A DNA stretch of 64,000 nucleotides, from assembly GCA_963921425.1 (NCBI GenBank), contig OY992840.1, forward strand, positions 684,501 through 748,500, read 5' to 3'. Under the pieces are notes generated by a model. That model did no database searches. It was not told where the DNA came from and worked only from the letters and a program-made list of their open reading frames with translations. The DNA comes from Dryas octopetala. Lineage: Eukaryota; Streptophyta; Magnoliopsida; Rosales; Rosaceae. This document shows, one piece after another, positions 1 through 12,119 of this stretch. Every line of letters starts with the position of its first letter. Position 1 is the stretch's first letter. The translations under genes and the position numbers were made by a program.

Positions 1-68
1 TCCTTGTCGAAGAAAATGAAAGGCTCCTTGAACTCGGAGATCTGGTCGTCGGTGAGCTGATCGGCCAT
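1..68 (-). CDS. CAM: Calmodulin-type gene, first exon (partial, start codon present)
   Basis: Seen: on the minus strand an ATG at 68-66 opens a reading frame of 22 codons plus two bases that runs off the window. It begins MADQLTDDQISEFKE, the highly conserved N-terminus of plant calmodulin (helix A before EF-hand 1), and reaches F-D-K. Known: calmodulin is a cytosolic and nuclear Ca2+ sensor with four EF hands, and plant genes usually have an intron just after the first Ca2+ loop begins. Odd: after FKE the residues are P-F-I-F-F where calmodulin has A-F-S-L-F. A proline in helix A and an Ile-Phe pair are not seen in standard plant calmodulins. This may be a divergent calmodulin-like gene, a pseudogene or a variant; the rest lies outside the window. 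Confidence 0.85.
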   Translation of the reverse strand, partial: MADQLTDDQISEFKEPFIFFDK

Positions 69-963
69 TATTGGACGTTTGGTTTTAGAGATAATCACAA
101 AGAAAGTGTCCAAAGGGAAAAGTAAAATATGTTTGTGTGTCTCAAATACCACATACCTCAATTTGATTGAACGTTCCAACTCCAAGGTTTTACCAAAAAA
201 ATTTACAGGATTCAGTAGTAAAAATCAAAGATTCAATAGCAATAGGTTGGGGGATTACTGAGATTACAAGAAAGTTTATAAGAATTAAATAATTCAATTG
301 CAAGGTTTTCACCTAAACTTTGGTGTTCGCTTGGAATCTTTCATGGATGCAAAGTTTAAGAGAGAGTTTCAGATTGTGAAATTAGTGAGGAAGAAAGAGG
401 AGAGAGAGAGAGAGAGGGGGGGCGGGGGAGGATGGTCGGCACCAGTGGTGGGGGATGCCGATGACGCTGTTGCAGGTGAGTAGGAGTGAGTGGCGTGGGG
501 CAGTTCTTGATTTTTTTCTTATTTTTCTTAGTTTTTTATTTAGTGGTAAAACAAGAAAAAGAAAATTAAAAATTAATATTAAAATTGAACATATGTCAAG
601 TTTTGAGTGGGAGGTTGTGCTACTCAGCAAGATGAGGTGGCAGGAAACCTCCCCACTAAAGTTTTTCCCATATATGATACATACAAGATGAGAAATGTTT
701 TTTCACCACTCAGTGTAATATATTAAAATGTCATAGTAACAATTTAGATAATTAATTAAATTAATTATTATTTCAATATGTAATGTTAGATTAATTATCT
801 ATCAACATAATATGTCATATACTTAGACCAAAACAATTCAATTTACAGAAAATATTCGAAGAAACATGACTTATATATAGTGTTGATGCAAAAATCGATG
901 ATCTAATATGTACAACAACTTCAAGTAGATGATCTGAATGTCAATTCAGCCTTTTTTTAGGAT
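69..963. promoter_or_regulatory. Upstream / 5' leader of the calmodulin-like gene, no other gene seen
   Basis: This lies upstream of the minus-strand calmodulin-type ATG. It holds a purine tract at about 391-430 (GA repeat followed by a G run), which reads as a CT-rich leader on the gene's own strand, as is common in plant 5' UTRs. The remainder is AT-rich with no credible ORF or RNA gene. A TATA box could not be fixed with confidence. Confidence 0.4.
391..430. repeat. GA/CT microsatellite with G run
   Basis: An (AG)n tract directly followed by a nearly pure G stretch. On the strand of the calmodulin-type gene it is a (CT)n leader sequence about 320-360 nt upstream of the ATG. Confidence 0.8.
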
Positions 964-2579
964 GATTATGTAACACCCTAAATTTTCAGCTTATGTTAAT
1001 TTTGTTACGTAAGCTTTTTAACCTTGTTCTTAAGGTTTATTTAAAGGAATTAGATTTTTCCTTAACTTTGTTTTAACTAACCAAGACCTTTGATTGTGGT
1101 TCTAGAGTTTAGTTGCTTGGAAGTGAATTTTGGAAAAGGAAATTCAAGAGTGGTGATTATTTTATTTATTTTTATTTTTTGAAATTAAATTATGAGAGGA
1201 GGATTTTTCATAATTTTTCTGGAAGTGATTTAACTATTTTGAGGCTATAGGAATAGTACTCATCAATACAAGTTCGTAGGATTTTTCGAGAAATTATTTG
1301 GAGTCCCGAGCTATTTTTAGTGAATTTCTGAAGTTTGGAGAAATTAGAAAATAGGAAAAATAACGTGGACTGAGTGAATTTTCGAGGCTGGGTGGAGGCT
1401 GACTGGGCGCTGGTTTAAGTGAGAGTACTTGGGTAGTGTAACCTTGGTTTTATTGGATCAATCTCCATGTTTTAATCTTGACCATTGGAGTTCATTAAAC
1501 CATGTTTTTATCTTAACCATCCATTTTGAAGCAACTCACTTATAGCATGTTTAGTAATCTGTAATCGGAATCAAAATAAAGAATTGGATTCCGATTATGA
1601 ATTACTCATTTATTTACTAATCATATGGGAATACAAACATAAGTAGGGTCCACATGAAATTAGGAATTCAATTCCTTATTTTGGAGGAATTGGATTCTTG
1701 GGTGGGAGATGGTAATCCAATTCCTTATTTTGGAGGAATTCAATTCTTTATTGTTTTCTCATTATACCCTCACATTATTAACTAGCATATAAAATAATTT
1801 AGTTAAAATAAGGGCATTTTAGTAATTAAATCCTCACATGACATCATTCATACTCTGATTCCAGATAGTTTAATAAACAGCTTCAATGGGAATGCAATTC
1901 TTCCTCAATCTAATTTCTCATCAATTCAATTCCTTCTAATCCGATTACGGATTAGTAGACATGCCATTAGCCAATATGGATCCCTCTTTGGCCCATGCGT
2001 TGACCCGCCCATTGACCTACTGAATCCACCCATTTTGTCCCACAACTTCTTCCTACCCATTTGTGCCAATAAATAAAGACCCTTGTACTTCATTTTCACT
2101 TGCACCACCAAATAAAGTTTAAAAAGCTTATTACTCTAACTTTGGTTTCTCTTTCTCTCTCTAAAAAGATTATTATACTTTCTATTCTGGAGTAAGCTCA
2201 TATTTTTGAGAAGTTCCCTCATAGTAAAATATTTTGAGGTCTTCTCTTCCAAGCTTGGAGAGCTTAGTGGAGTCTAGCTATGGAGGTCTACAACCGGGTA
2301 AGTATTTTATTATTATTTTTCTTAGGCTTTAATATTAGCTAGGTTGCATGCTTAAATTAATTAAGTAAGATTTATTTATTAATTAAGCATGCCTAAGTTT
2401 ATTTTAGAGATTTAATTGCTTAATTTATTTGGTTAATTAAGTATGATTAGTTGTAATCTTAATTTGGAGATTTAATTAAAGGTTATTAACTTGTTAGATT
2501 TAACAAGTCCTATTGTAGAGATTAAATTTGATTTAAGCTATTATTCAAACTTGATTAATTCACTACAAGAAAAAAGGGT

Positions 2580-3118
2580 TTGGGAGAGGAACGAAATTCG
2601 TCGCCCAAAGTAGAGTTTCGTCGCCCAAACGTTTGGGCGACGAAATGCGTTCGTCGAGCGTTTGGACGCCCAAAATGTGACGCCCAAGAGTTTGGGCGAC
2701 GAACTTCTAAATTTCGTTGCCCAAAGACACCTGGGGCAACGGATTTTTTTCGTCTCCTAACACATAAAATTCGTCGCCCAAAGCATGTTTAGGCGACGGG
2801 ACAAATTTCGTCGCCCAAAGAGGGTTTGGGCGACGAACACATTTATTCGTCGCTCAAAGCATGTTTGGGCGACAAAATTATCCGTCGCCTAAACAAGATT
2901 TGGGAGAGGAATAACTAATTTCCTCGCTGGAACGTGCTTTGGGCGACGGAATTTTTCGTCGCCCCAAGAGGGTTTGGGCGACGTATACCCTTATTCGTCG
3001 CCCAAAGTATGTTTAGGTGACGAAAAATTCCGTCGCCCAAATATTCTTTGGGCGACGAATAGCTTTGTTCGTCGCCCAAACACCCTTTGGGCGACGGAAT
3101 GTTCCGTCGCCCAAACAT
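2580..3118. repeat. CACTA subterminal motif array, left
   Basis: Many direct and inverted copies of TTCGTCGCCCAAAG / CTTTGGGCGACGAA, often as back-to-back pairs that could form hairpins. Further copies lie at 3390-3480 and 3550-3665. In En/Spm elements such subterminal repeats bind the TNPA-type protein; the binding role here is inference. Confidence 0.85.
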
Positions 3119-3839
3119 TTTTTTTTTTAAATTGTTTTTTTTATTTAAATTATATATTTAAATTTAATATTTAAAAAAAAAATTCTTTATTCAAAAACTA
3201 TATAAAACAAAATTCATAAATTTATATATCAAAATATCCATACAAAGTAGTAATTAACCCTAATATATATAGTCAATCTATTCTAAACTAGTAGCATCAT
3301 CATCATTCATATCTGACGGAGGTTGATGAGAAGATGGTGGCGGGACAAACCCAGGTATCGCCTTGGTCAATGCAGCATACAACGCCTCATGTTTAGGCGA
3401 CGGATTTTTTTCGTCTCCTAACACATAAAATTCGTCGCTTAAAGTCCATTTGGGCGACGAACTCATATTCGTCGCCTAAATCTGTTAAATTTTGTGCGCG
3501 AAAATGCCCCGCCAATTGTTTGAGTAAAATTCGCACGTAAAAAAGAAATTAGACTTTGGGCGAGGAATATACAAATTCGTCGCCTAAAGTGACTTTAGGC
3601 GAGGAATAAGTTTGTCGCCTAAAGTATTTTTGGGTGACGAATTTATAAATTCGTCACCCAAAGTCCAATTTATTTTTTATAGCCCTTATTTCATTTTTTG
3701 CAAATTTATAATTTATATTTAATATTACCAAAATATATATATAATAAATCTTTATAATAATATATGATAAGATTCTAAATTTTAACTTAATTACTAAATT
3801 ATATTTATAATTTTAAATATATACAAATATAAAATAACT

Positions 3840-5800
3840 TAACGATGTTATATAATCACGATTTTATCAATTCTTTCATTGAAACCTTGTCATTTCAATA
3901 ATTGTGAAAAACGATCAGAGCCGTTCATTTTCTATGTTCATACTCAAAGATCATTTCTGCAAAAAATCAGCTAAATCGGAATTCAGCTAGTCGTTGAATT
4001 ATCATTATAAAACTCACGATCGTTCTTTTATTTGATCACCGTTACCTAATTTCTACATCTTCAATTGAGCTAAATTTTTGCATGGATGATCTTTGAGTAG
4101 GGAACTAAAAAATGAACGGTTACGATCGTTGTAAACACGATCAAGATATGCCCATCTACATATAAATGAACAGTTTCAACACTTGATGAGTATAATTCTA
4201 TTAATTCTTTCGTTGAAACTTTGTCGTTTCAATAATTGTGAAGACCAAAATGTGATTTCAACGATCAGAGCCGTTCATTTTCTATCTTCATACTCAAAGA
4301 TCATCCCTGCAAAAAATCAGCCAAATCGGAATTCAACTAGTCGTTGAATTATCATTATAAAACCCACGATCGTTCTTTAATTTGACCACTGTTACCTCAT
4401 TTCTACATCTTCAATTGAGCTAAATTTTTGCAGGGATAATCTTTGAGTATGGAACTAAAAAATGAATGGTTCTGATCGTTGTAAACACGATCAAGATATG
4501 CCCATCTACATATAAATGAACGGTTTCAACACTTGATTAGTATAATTCTATTAATTCTTTTGTTGAAACCTTGTTGTTTCAATAATTGTGAAGACCACAA
4601 TGTGATTTCAATGATCAGAGCCGTTTATTTTTTATGTTCATACTCAAAGATCATCCCTGCAAAAAATCAGCCAAATCGAAATTCAGCTAGTTGTTGAATT
4701 ATCATTATTAAACCGACGATCGTTCATTAATTTGAGGACCGTTACCTAACTTCTACATCTTCAATTGAGCTAAATTTTTATAAGGATGATCATTGAGTAG
4801 GAAACTAAAAAATGAACGGTTCAGATCGTTGAAAATACGATTACATCGTATTCTTATACCTAAATATAAATACACATATAAAAGGAACTGGACTTTGGGC
4901 GAGGAATCTATAGATTCGTCTCCCAAAGTGACTTTGGGCGAGGAATATATGCATTCGTCTCCCAAAGTGACTTTGGGCGAGGAATATATATTCGTCTCCC
5001 AAAGTCACTTTGGGCGAGGAATATAAATTCGTCTCCCAAAGTCACTTTGGGCGAGGAATATATAAATTCGTCTCCCAAAATCACTTTGGGCGATGAATAT
5101 ATAGCTTCGTCGCCCAAAGTATGGCCCTAATTAATACCCTTTTTTTGCTAATTGATAATTTATATTTTAGTATTTAAATATATATAATAAATTATTATAA
5201 TAAGATTGTATACTTAACAATATATAATACGATTCTAAATTTTAACTTAATTACTAAATTATATTTATAATTTTAAATATATACAAATATAAAATAATTT
5301 CACCGTTACCTAATTTTTACATCTCCGATTAAGCTAAATTTTTGCACGGATAATCTTTGAGTAGGGAACTAAAAAATGAACGGTTCGGATCGTTGAAAAC
5401 ACAATCAAGATATGCCCATCTACATATAAATGAACGGTTTCAACACTTACATAATATAATTTTATTAACTCTTTCGTTGAAACCTTGTCGTTTCAATAAT
5501 TGTGAAGACCACAACGTGATTTCAACAATCAGAGTTGTTCGTTTTCTATGTTCATACTCAAAGATCATCTCTGCAAAAAATCAGCTAAATCGGAATTCAG
5601 CTAGCCATTGAATTATCATTAAAAAACCCACGATCGTTCACCAATTCGACCACAGTTACCTAACTTCTACATCTTCGATTGAGTTAAATTTTTGTAGGGA
5701 TGATCTTTGAGTAGGAAACTAAAATATGAACGGTTCAGATCGTTGAAAACACGATCGTATCGTATTCTTATACCTAAATATAAATGCACATAAAAAATGA
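3840..5800. repeat. 350-bp tandem units inside the small CACTA element
   Basis: The landmark GAACTAAAAAATGAACGGTT recurs at about 4102, 4452, 4802, 5366 and 5716, giving an exact spacing near 350 bp within each block (3840-4870 and 5285-5800). Units contain CGATCGTT and GAACGGTT motifs. No long ORF. A diverged inverted copy lies in the hAT element near 44.2-44.8 kb. Confidence 0.85.
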
Positions 5801-6235
5801 ACTGGACTTTGGACGAGGAATCTATAGATTCGTCTCCCAAAGTGAATTTGGGCGAGGAATTCATAAATTCGTCGCCCAAAGTGACTTTAGGCGACGAATC
5901 TATATATTCCTCGCCCAAAGTCTCTTTAGGCGAGGAATAATTTCGTCGCCAAAAAGGACTTTGGGCGACGAATATATAGATTCGTCTCCCAAAATGTGGG
6001 CCAAGAGTATTTTGGCGCGTAATTTTAGGCGACGAACACCGTATTCGTCGCCCAAAAGTTCTTTAGGCGATGAACATCATATTCGTCGCCCAAAGTCAGT
6101 TTGGGCGATGAAATTATTCCTCGCCCAAACCTTTATTGGTTTAGGCGACAAATATTTGAATTCGTCGCCCAAAACCTCTTTGGGTGACAAATTTGAGTTC
6201 GTCTCCCAAAGTTTCGTCGCCCAAATACCTTTTTC
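4890..6235. repeat. CACTA internal and right subterminal motif arrays
   Basis: Two clusters of the same GGGCGACGAA-type motif, at about 4890-5125 and 5805-6235, separated by two 350-bp units. Many copies read GGGCGAGGAAT or CGTCTCCCAAAG, so two motif variants alternate. The inner cluster is unusual because these motifs normally stay near the element ends. Confidence 0.8.
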
Positions 6236-7867
6236 TTGTAGTGATTAGTAGAATAGTTTTGAGAAATACTAATTAATTAAATACTTGGATAATACTTGAG
6301 TTTGATTTATTCTAACCTAAATTAATTTGTGATTGCTTTAAACCAAGGCAATTAGTCAAGTGGTTTAACTTTAAAATTAACTTGAAACTTAGAAACCCTA
6401 AAGTGTAGAGTTTAGTCAACTTAGGACTAGAGTCTTTAGGGATGTGTGACCTAAAAGGATGGGTCATAACGAGATTGTGTTGAACTTAACTTTTGACTAA
6501 GTTGTCGTATTGTCGGACACTAGGAACATCAATTACTGAATGATTTCTTTGTGACGTAACAAGAAGGAGGATGGATTTGAAACAGATGAGGATGCATATG
6601 CAAGAAGAGCATGAGATTCCAAGTAGGGGGACTTATCCTACATTCCTGACTAAGTTTTCGTATTGTCAGACACTAGGAACACCAGTTACCGAATGATTTC
6701 TTTGTGACGTGACAAGAATGAGGATGGATTCGAAACAGATGAGAATGCATAAGCAAGAAGGGGGATTTATCCTACATTCTTGACTATGGACTTTGTGTGT
6801 GTTTGTGTTTTTTAAAATTATTATAACATGTTATATTTGTATGATTGATCTGAGAGTTCATGTAGCGTAGTACGTGACCTTGAGTTCAAATCCCTAAAAA
6901 CCTTCTAGAAGAATTGATCACTACATTATGGAATACTTAGCCATGTTATCACATGTGGCGTGTGCTTGTGCGAAGCCAGGTCTCATAACTGATCTGATGG
7001 CAGTTGATACAGTTTCTCAATTACGAGTTCATATCTTTGATTACCAGGGCACTCTCGCTATGGATGTTATTTCTTTTAATAGTTGGCCATAGTCGTACCT
7101 AATATGTATCGACCATCTGATTTACTGTTATTTATGGATTTTTGTGCATGTTTGCCATATTGTTGTACAGCCGAGTCATAAATATTTTGTAAAGGATTTC
7201 AAATGAAATGTTTGGAGAACTTATTTTGATGATTACAGGATCCGTAAGAAAATGATTTCCACTGAAAAGGTTTTGTAGTTTTCAAATTAGCTAGGGTCTC
7301 TTGAGGGGAAGCTATAATCGTATGAGCTTCTTGCCACCTACATTTGTCTTGTTGTTCCTTATTTATTGAATGTTTTATAGGTACGAGGCATGGTAAAGAG
7401 ACAAACTTGGACGAAGGTCGAGTAAATCAACATCTTGAGACTTGTCAACTTTCTGGATTCAAATAGTGATTTCATTTAATTGTTTTTCTAGTGTCGAGTT
7501 TGTTTTATTGATTTTTCTTCAATTGTTTGGAGATTGTTTTAAGTAATTTACTTTGACTTTACGTTTGCGTAACTTTGAAACCTTTATTTTGTGTTTGTTA
7601 TGTATTTTGAATTTATTTAATTATTCAAGGTTGCAATGTAATATCGTAATCTTGGGAGTTGGTTTTATAAAGAAGTTTTATTTTTACTTCACATGTTTTC
7701 CGCTATTTATTATCTCTGGTCCAACTTGTACTATCTTTTCAAATGGCTTAACCCGCCTTGGGTATCTTAGGTGATTAATACATGATTTAGTGGTATTAAT
7801 ACCTTGGGGCATTCAAGGTACGTGGGTACCACTATTGCATACCCGGGGTTTGGGGTGTGACAGATTA

Positions 7868-8826
7868 GGATGTTGCTAGGAAGTTATCTTGCTTGGGATC
7901 TTCAACAAAAGGTGACCTGTATGAACAATAATCAGAAGATATTGTACTGGTGTGGTACTAGCCAACTAAGCTTCGATGAGTAAGTCAGTAATGGACTTAT
8001 AAAGGTAGTTAAGTAAGAACAAGAATATGAACTTGGGAGAATATGGAAGAACAAGGTAAGATCTTTTGAGTTATTCTCTCAAGAAGGTGTGTGTTGTAAA
8101 TCTCTTCCTTGTGTCTATAAGTGTGCATATATAAGCAAATTGAGAAGAGGTAAATGAGATATTTTCTTATATGTTGATGAGTGATAGAGATGAGACCACG
8201 TCATCATTTCGGAATAGTGTCATGCACAACTACCCAACGAGCTTGTATTAAATGCAAATGTGACTTTAGAATAATGGTAGCCCTAGCAGTCTCATCTCAA
8301 GCTTGCATGTCAGGAATAATAAGTAGTCATTGAAGTATGATTGAAGACATTACCGGAACCTTCTGGAATAGCAGTGGACCACAGTTCCCATGCCGAGCCA
8401 AGCATGTGCCATCTGTAATTTCTCCAAGTACAAGTACAAGGTTGTCAGACGTGTTAGATGGGAAAGACATCATACCAGGCTAAGCTGAGCCAAAACGTAT
8501 GGACTGCAGGACTGCAATGAAATGATTCCTTTGCATATTCATGGAATCAAAGACTAGTATTAACTGTCCACCTTGGAGATATCACATCAATGTCTCAGTC
8601 TGAGAAACGGTCTGATGCCTCCCCCCAAACTCATTAATATATATAAGTCTATACATATCAATCAGTATTACTAAATTAATGTATCCAACGATGTATATAT
8701 ATATATATACATAAGCTAAGTGTTAATTAGCAAAGCTTAATTAGTACCTCTGGCACTGGTAGCTACTCCATATATCGATCGATCTGCTGCAACAAAAAAT
8801 TGGTATAGCTAGTAAATAATTAATTA
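7868..8826 (+). promoter_or_regulatory. PHT1 upstream region
   Basis: The sequence between the solo LTR TSD and the PHT1 ATG. An AT dinucleotide run at 8693-8710 (TATATATATATATATAC) is the likely TATA region, about 120-135 bp before the ATG. A P1BS-type element is listed separately. No other gene is visible here. Confidence 0.5.
8533..8540. promoter_or_regulatory. P1BS-type site (GCATATTC) upstream of PHT1
   Basis: GCATATTC matches the P1BS consensus GNATATNC bound by PHR1-type MYB factors under phosphate starvation. It lies about 290 bp before the PHT1 ATG, which fits a role in low-phosphate induction. A single 8-bp match can occur by chance. Confidence 0.45.
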
Positions 8827-10848
8827 ATGGCGTTAAAAGTCCTTTCTGCCCTCGACACGGCGAAGACACAATGGTATCACTTCAAGGCCATTATGATCGC
8901 CGGCATGGGCCTTTTCACCGACGCCTACGACCTCTTCTGCATCCCTCCCATAATGATACTCCTTGGGCGCATATACTATCAGGACGAGACGACGTCGTTG
9001 GACCCAAACGACAACTTCGTGGTGCCGGCACTTGTCGTTTCAGCCCTGGTGGGCGTGGCCCTCCTGGGGACGGTCATTGGGCAGCTGGTGTTCGGCCGGC
9101 TGGGGGACCGAATGGGGAGGCGCCGCGTGTACGGGTTGTCACTGATGGTGATGGTGCTGAGCGCGATAGGGTGCGGCTTCTCCATATGCACGTCGAGGGG
9201 CTGCGTTCTGGTGAGTCTCGGGCTCTTCAGGTTTCTGCTGGGGATCGGGATCGGCGGGGACTATCCCCTGTCGGCCACCATCATGTCGGAGTTCGCCAAC
9301 ACGAGGACACGTGGCTCGCTTATAGCGGCGGTGTTCTCGATGCAGGGGTTTGGGATTTTGGCGAGCTCGGTGGTGACGATGGTGGTGTGCACTGCATTCG
9401 ACGGCGCCACGTCGAAAGCGAATGCGTCGCCCAAAGGGAAGACGCCAATGGAAGCTGACATCGCGTGGAGGTTGATTCTCATGCTTGGTGCGATTCCCGC
9501 TGCCATGACGTACTATTGGCGTATGAAGATGCCTGAAACTGCCAGGTAATTATTTAATTAACCTTTGTAATTATCTCGATACAAACACGAAATAGTACGT
9601 AGTAGGTATATAAACACCATACAATAGGCGCATAATTATGATCGAGTAGGAACCAAGATCCACTTTTCAATCAGCCATGCATGCATGAAAGAAGAAAATT
9701 CAAAAAGAAAATATCTTGATTTTCAATAAAAAAATATACATACTAAGGGATTCAACCTAATATCCAATTAAAGAAAATTATGGGTACGTGATATTTGTCC
9801 CATCCCATAAATTATTAAGGGGGAAAATAGAAAAGAATTACAATCTAAGCATATAAAAGAGGGAACACAAGCATGCGATGGTGGCTGTTTACACATTTAA
9901 TAGTATAATATTGACTTGATTAATTACTTAGTCTGGTTCAGATATACAGCATTGGTTGAGCTAAATGTCCACCAAGCGGCTCAGGACATGGAGAAGGTGT
10001 TGGAGGTCTCAATGAGTGAAATTGCAGAAGATGGGCCGCCGCAACTTCCACCACCATCATCATATCCTCTTTTCTCCAAGCAATTTTTACGCCTCCACGG
10101 CCGCGACCTCTTCTCTTGTTCTGCCACATGGTTTCTCGTGGACGTTGTGTTTTACAGCAGCAACCTCTTCCAATCTCAAATATACACAAAATTTCTCAAA
10201 CAAAAAAGCAATGTGAACGTCTATCAGGACGCTTTGCATGTTGCAGGCTTGCAAGCCATCGTTGCCATATGTTCTACAATTCCAGGCTATTGGTTTACTG
10301 TCTATTTCATCGATCGGATTGGAAGACGCAAAATCCAAATGATGGGCTTCGTCGCCATGGCACTCGTTTATTTCGCATTGGGGATACCCTACAAATTTTA
10401 CTGGTCTAAAAACACAAACAAAGGGTTCCTTGTCCTCTATGGCCTCACTTTCTTCTTTGCAAATTTTGGACCAAACACTACCACTTTTATTGTGCCGGCA
10501 GAGCTTTTTCCTGCACGATTTCGAGCAACTTGTCATGGGATTTCCGGGGCTGCCGGGAAGGTGGGGGCCATTGTTGGATATCTTGGCATTCAGTGGGCTG
10601 TACATGTTAAAAAAGAGAATGATTTAAGGATCATGGTCTCAATCATTATTTTAGGTGGAGTTTGTATTTTGGGATTTGTGGTGACGTATTTCTTCACACC
10701 TGAAGCGAATGGCAGATCACTGGAAGAGAATGAGATTAACCAACATTATGATCATGAGGAAGAGGAAACCAATATTGGCAGCAGGAGTTTCCTTGGATGT
10801 TTTGAAGTTGCTACTGTAAGGTCCCATTTCTCGCCTCTCAATAATTAA
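8827..10848 (+). CDS. PHT1: PHT1;9-like high-affinity phosphate:H+ symporter
   Basis: Two exons: 8827-9545 and 9942-10848, joined through an AG/A split Arg codon with GT...AG borders, giving 541 residues, the usual PHT1 length. Seen: N-terminal MALKVLSALDTAKTQWYHF, MFS motif GRLGDRMGRR (about residues 90-99), the PHT1 signature GGDYPLSATIMSE (143-155), a central hydrophilic loop, then FIDRIGRRK and a C-terminal GRSLEENE. Known: PHT1 proteins are 12-span plasma-membrane carriers that import phosphate with protons. Sequence style (FFANFGPNTTTF, GRDLF..ATWFLVDVVFY) is closest, from memory, to the Arabidopsis PHT1;8/PHT1;9 clade, linked to root uptake and transport under low phosphate. The frame is intact with no visible lesions. 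The intron is 396 bp. A P1BS-type site lies upstream. Confidence 0.95.
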
Positions 10849-11880
10849 TGATGTTGCTGCTGCTGAAGGATCATGCTCTGTGGAAGTGATGAAAATAATA
10901 CTGCTGCATAGGAAGCAAATTTTTGTTCATAAATTTGTGGTTTAAAGTATTCTCGCTCCATCTCATGCATGTTGGGATGATAGAATTTCCGTGTTTGGAT
11001 ATCATATCTTAAACCTTAGGGTATAGGGTATAGGTAATATACCTAATAAGGCCGTTAGGTTAAATGGCTAGCTAATACCATATTAATATATTATACCATA
11101 TTATACATTTATGATTGAAATAATTACATATATCATAAATGGTCCATAACTCCATAGTCCATATTGATATTAATATATTATACCATATACTAATATTACC
11201 ATATTATACCATATTATACAATATATTAAATTACTAATATTATCATTTATGTCATACTATACCATATTATAGTATTAAATCATATACTATATACCAAACT
11301 CCAAGTTACCAACTATGAGTGTATGAATTATAAATTTATAGTATTAGACTATTAGGCTATTAGCCAATTTAGTCTATTAGGGTATAGAAATTAGTAATTT
11401 AGTATGAGATATTATATACATATACTATATAGGGTTTACAATTTATTATGATATTAGGGTTTAGGGTATTTTTAATTAGTTTTTATATAGAAATATATTA
11501 TATAAATTAAAAAACATATAAGTTAATAAGTTATAGGGTTTATAAATTTATATATATTTTATATAAATTATAGAAAATTAGAAATGTATTATATAAAATT
11601 ATAAATTATATAGAAAGGTATTTAGTATTTTAGTGTTTTTTAATTAGGGTATACTGGTATAGTATAGAAATGTATAAAAATGAATTATTTTAATTATATT
11701 TTTTCAATATACGGTCGGTATCGGTATACCGTCGGTATTGGGCTTTGTGAACCGATACCATTACGGAACTCATCGGTATTTTTTAGTATCGGTATTCTTC
11801 GGTATCAGTATTTTTGGAATCGGTATTTTTCGGAATCGAAACCGGTACGGCATCGGTATTTTTACCCAGCCCTAATATTA
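10849..11880. repeat. PHT1 3' flank grading into AT-rich low-complexity DNA
   Basis: After the PHT1 stop the DNA soon becomes AT-rich with iterated TATACCATATTA and GGTATAGG words (about 11010-11600). At 11700-11875 repeated CGGTAT words end in CCCAGCCCTA, which resembles the right end of a hAT-type element; no matching left end or TSD was found. Confidence 0.45.
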
Positions 11881-12119
11881 ATTGTCTAATTGCTTTTTCT
11901 ACTTTTGGAAATCACGCAATAAAACTCTTAAATTGCTAATTTCTACCATTATACTTCGTTAACTTGACATACACCAACCTCCATATCACATTCTCAACTC
12001 AAATTAAAAAAAAAAAAAAAAGGATCTATCATAAGAGTGATGAAACATGTATGCACAGAACTATAACTATTTAATTGATTAAAAAAATATAACTATTTAA
12101 ACTTTTATAAAAATATAAA

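Larger units (their letters stand above)
2561..6243. mobile_element. Non-autonomous CACTA (En/Spm) transposon
   Basis: Seen: it begins CACTACAAGAAAAA and ends TTTTTCTTGTAGTG, perfect CACTA terminal inverted repeats, flanked by the 3-bp TSD ATT (2558-2560, 6244-6246). It is 3683 bp long and carries no transposase ORF, so it would need an autonomous partner. Its ends are packed with copies of TTTGGGCGACGAA and its complement, and its centre holds 350-bp repeat units (separate entries). Short ORFs inside are artefacts of the repeats. It sits inside the solo LTR at 969-7862 and so is younger than it. Confidence 0.95.
969..7862 (+). mobile_element. Solo LTR of a long-LTR retrotransposon, split by a CACTA element
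   Basis: Seen: it starts TGTAACACCC, ends GGGTGTGACA, and is flanked by a perfect 5-bp duplication GATTA (964-968 and 7863-7867). TG...CA ends with a 5-bp TSD define an LTR unit; no gag-pol is inside. Without the CACTA insertion at 2561-6243 the LTR is about 3.2 kb. A TATA-like AATAAATAAAG near 2065 followed by a CT-rich leader supports plus orientation. A direct repeat of about 100 bp with a period near 154 bp lies at about 6494-6760. Known: Tekay/Del-type Gypsy chromoviruses have LTRs of this size and start; this family assignment is inference. Its right end is less than 1 kb from the PHT1 start codon. Confidence 0.85.

Noticed and set aside
2580..6248. Chain of ORFs with repeated SSPKVTLGDE-type peptides
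   Set aside because: They arise from translating the GGGCGACGAA motif array of the CACTA element in several frames and on both strands.
8871..9458. 195-codon and other ORFs overlapping PHT1 exon 1
   Set aside because: Shadow frames of a GC-rich true exon; the MFS and PHT1 motifs are all in the 8827 frame.
11700..11875. A complete hAT element ending CCCAGCCCTA
   Set aside because: A right end is suggestive, but no left end or 8-bp duplication could be matched.
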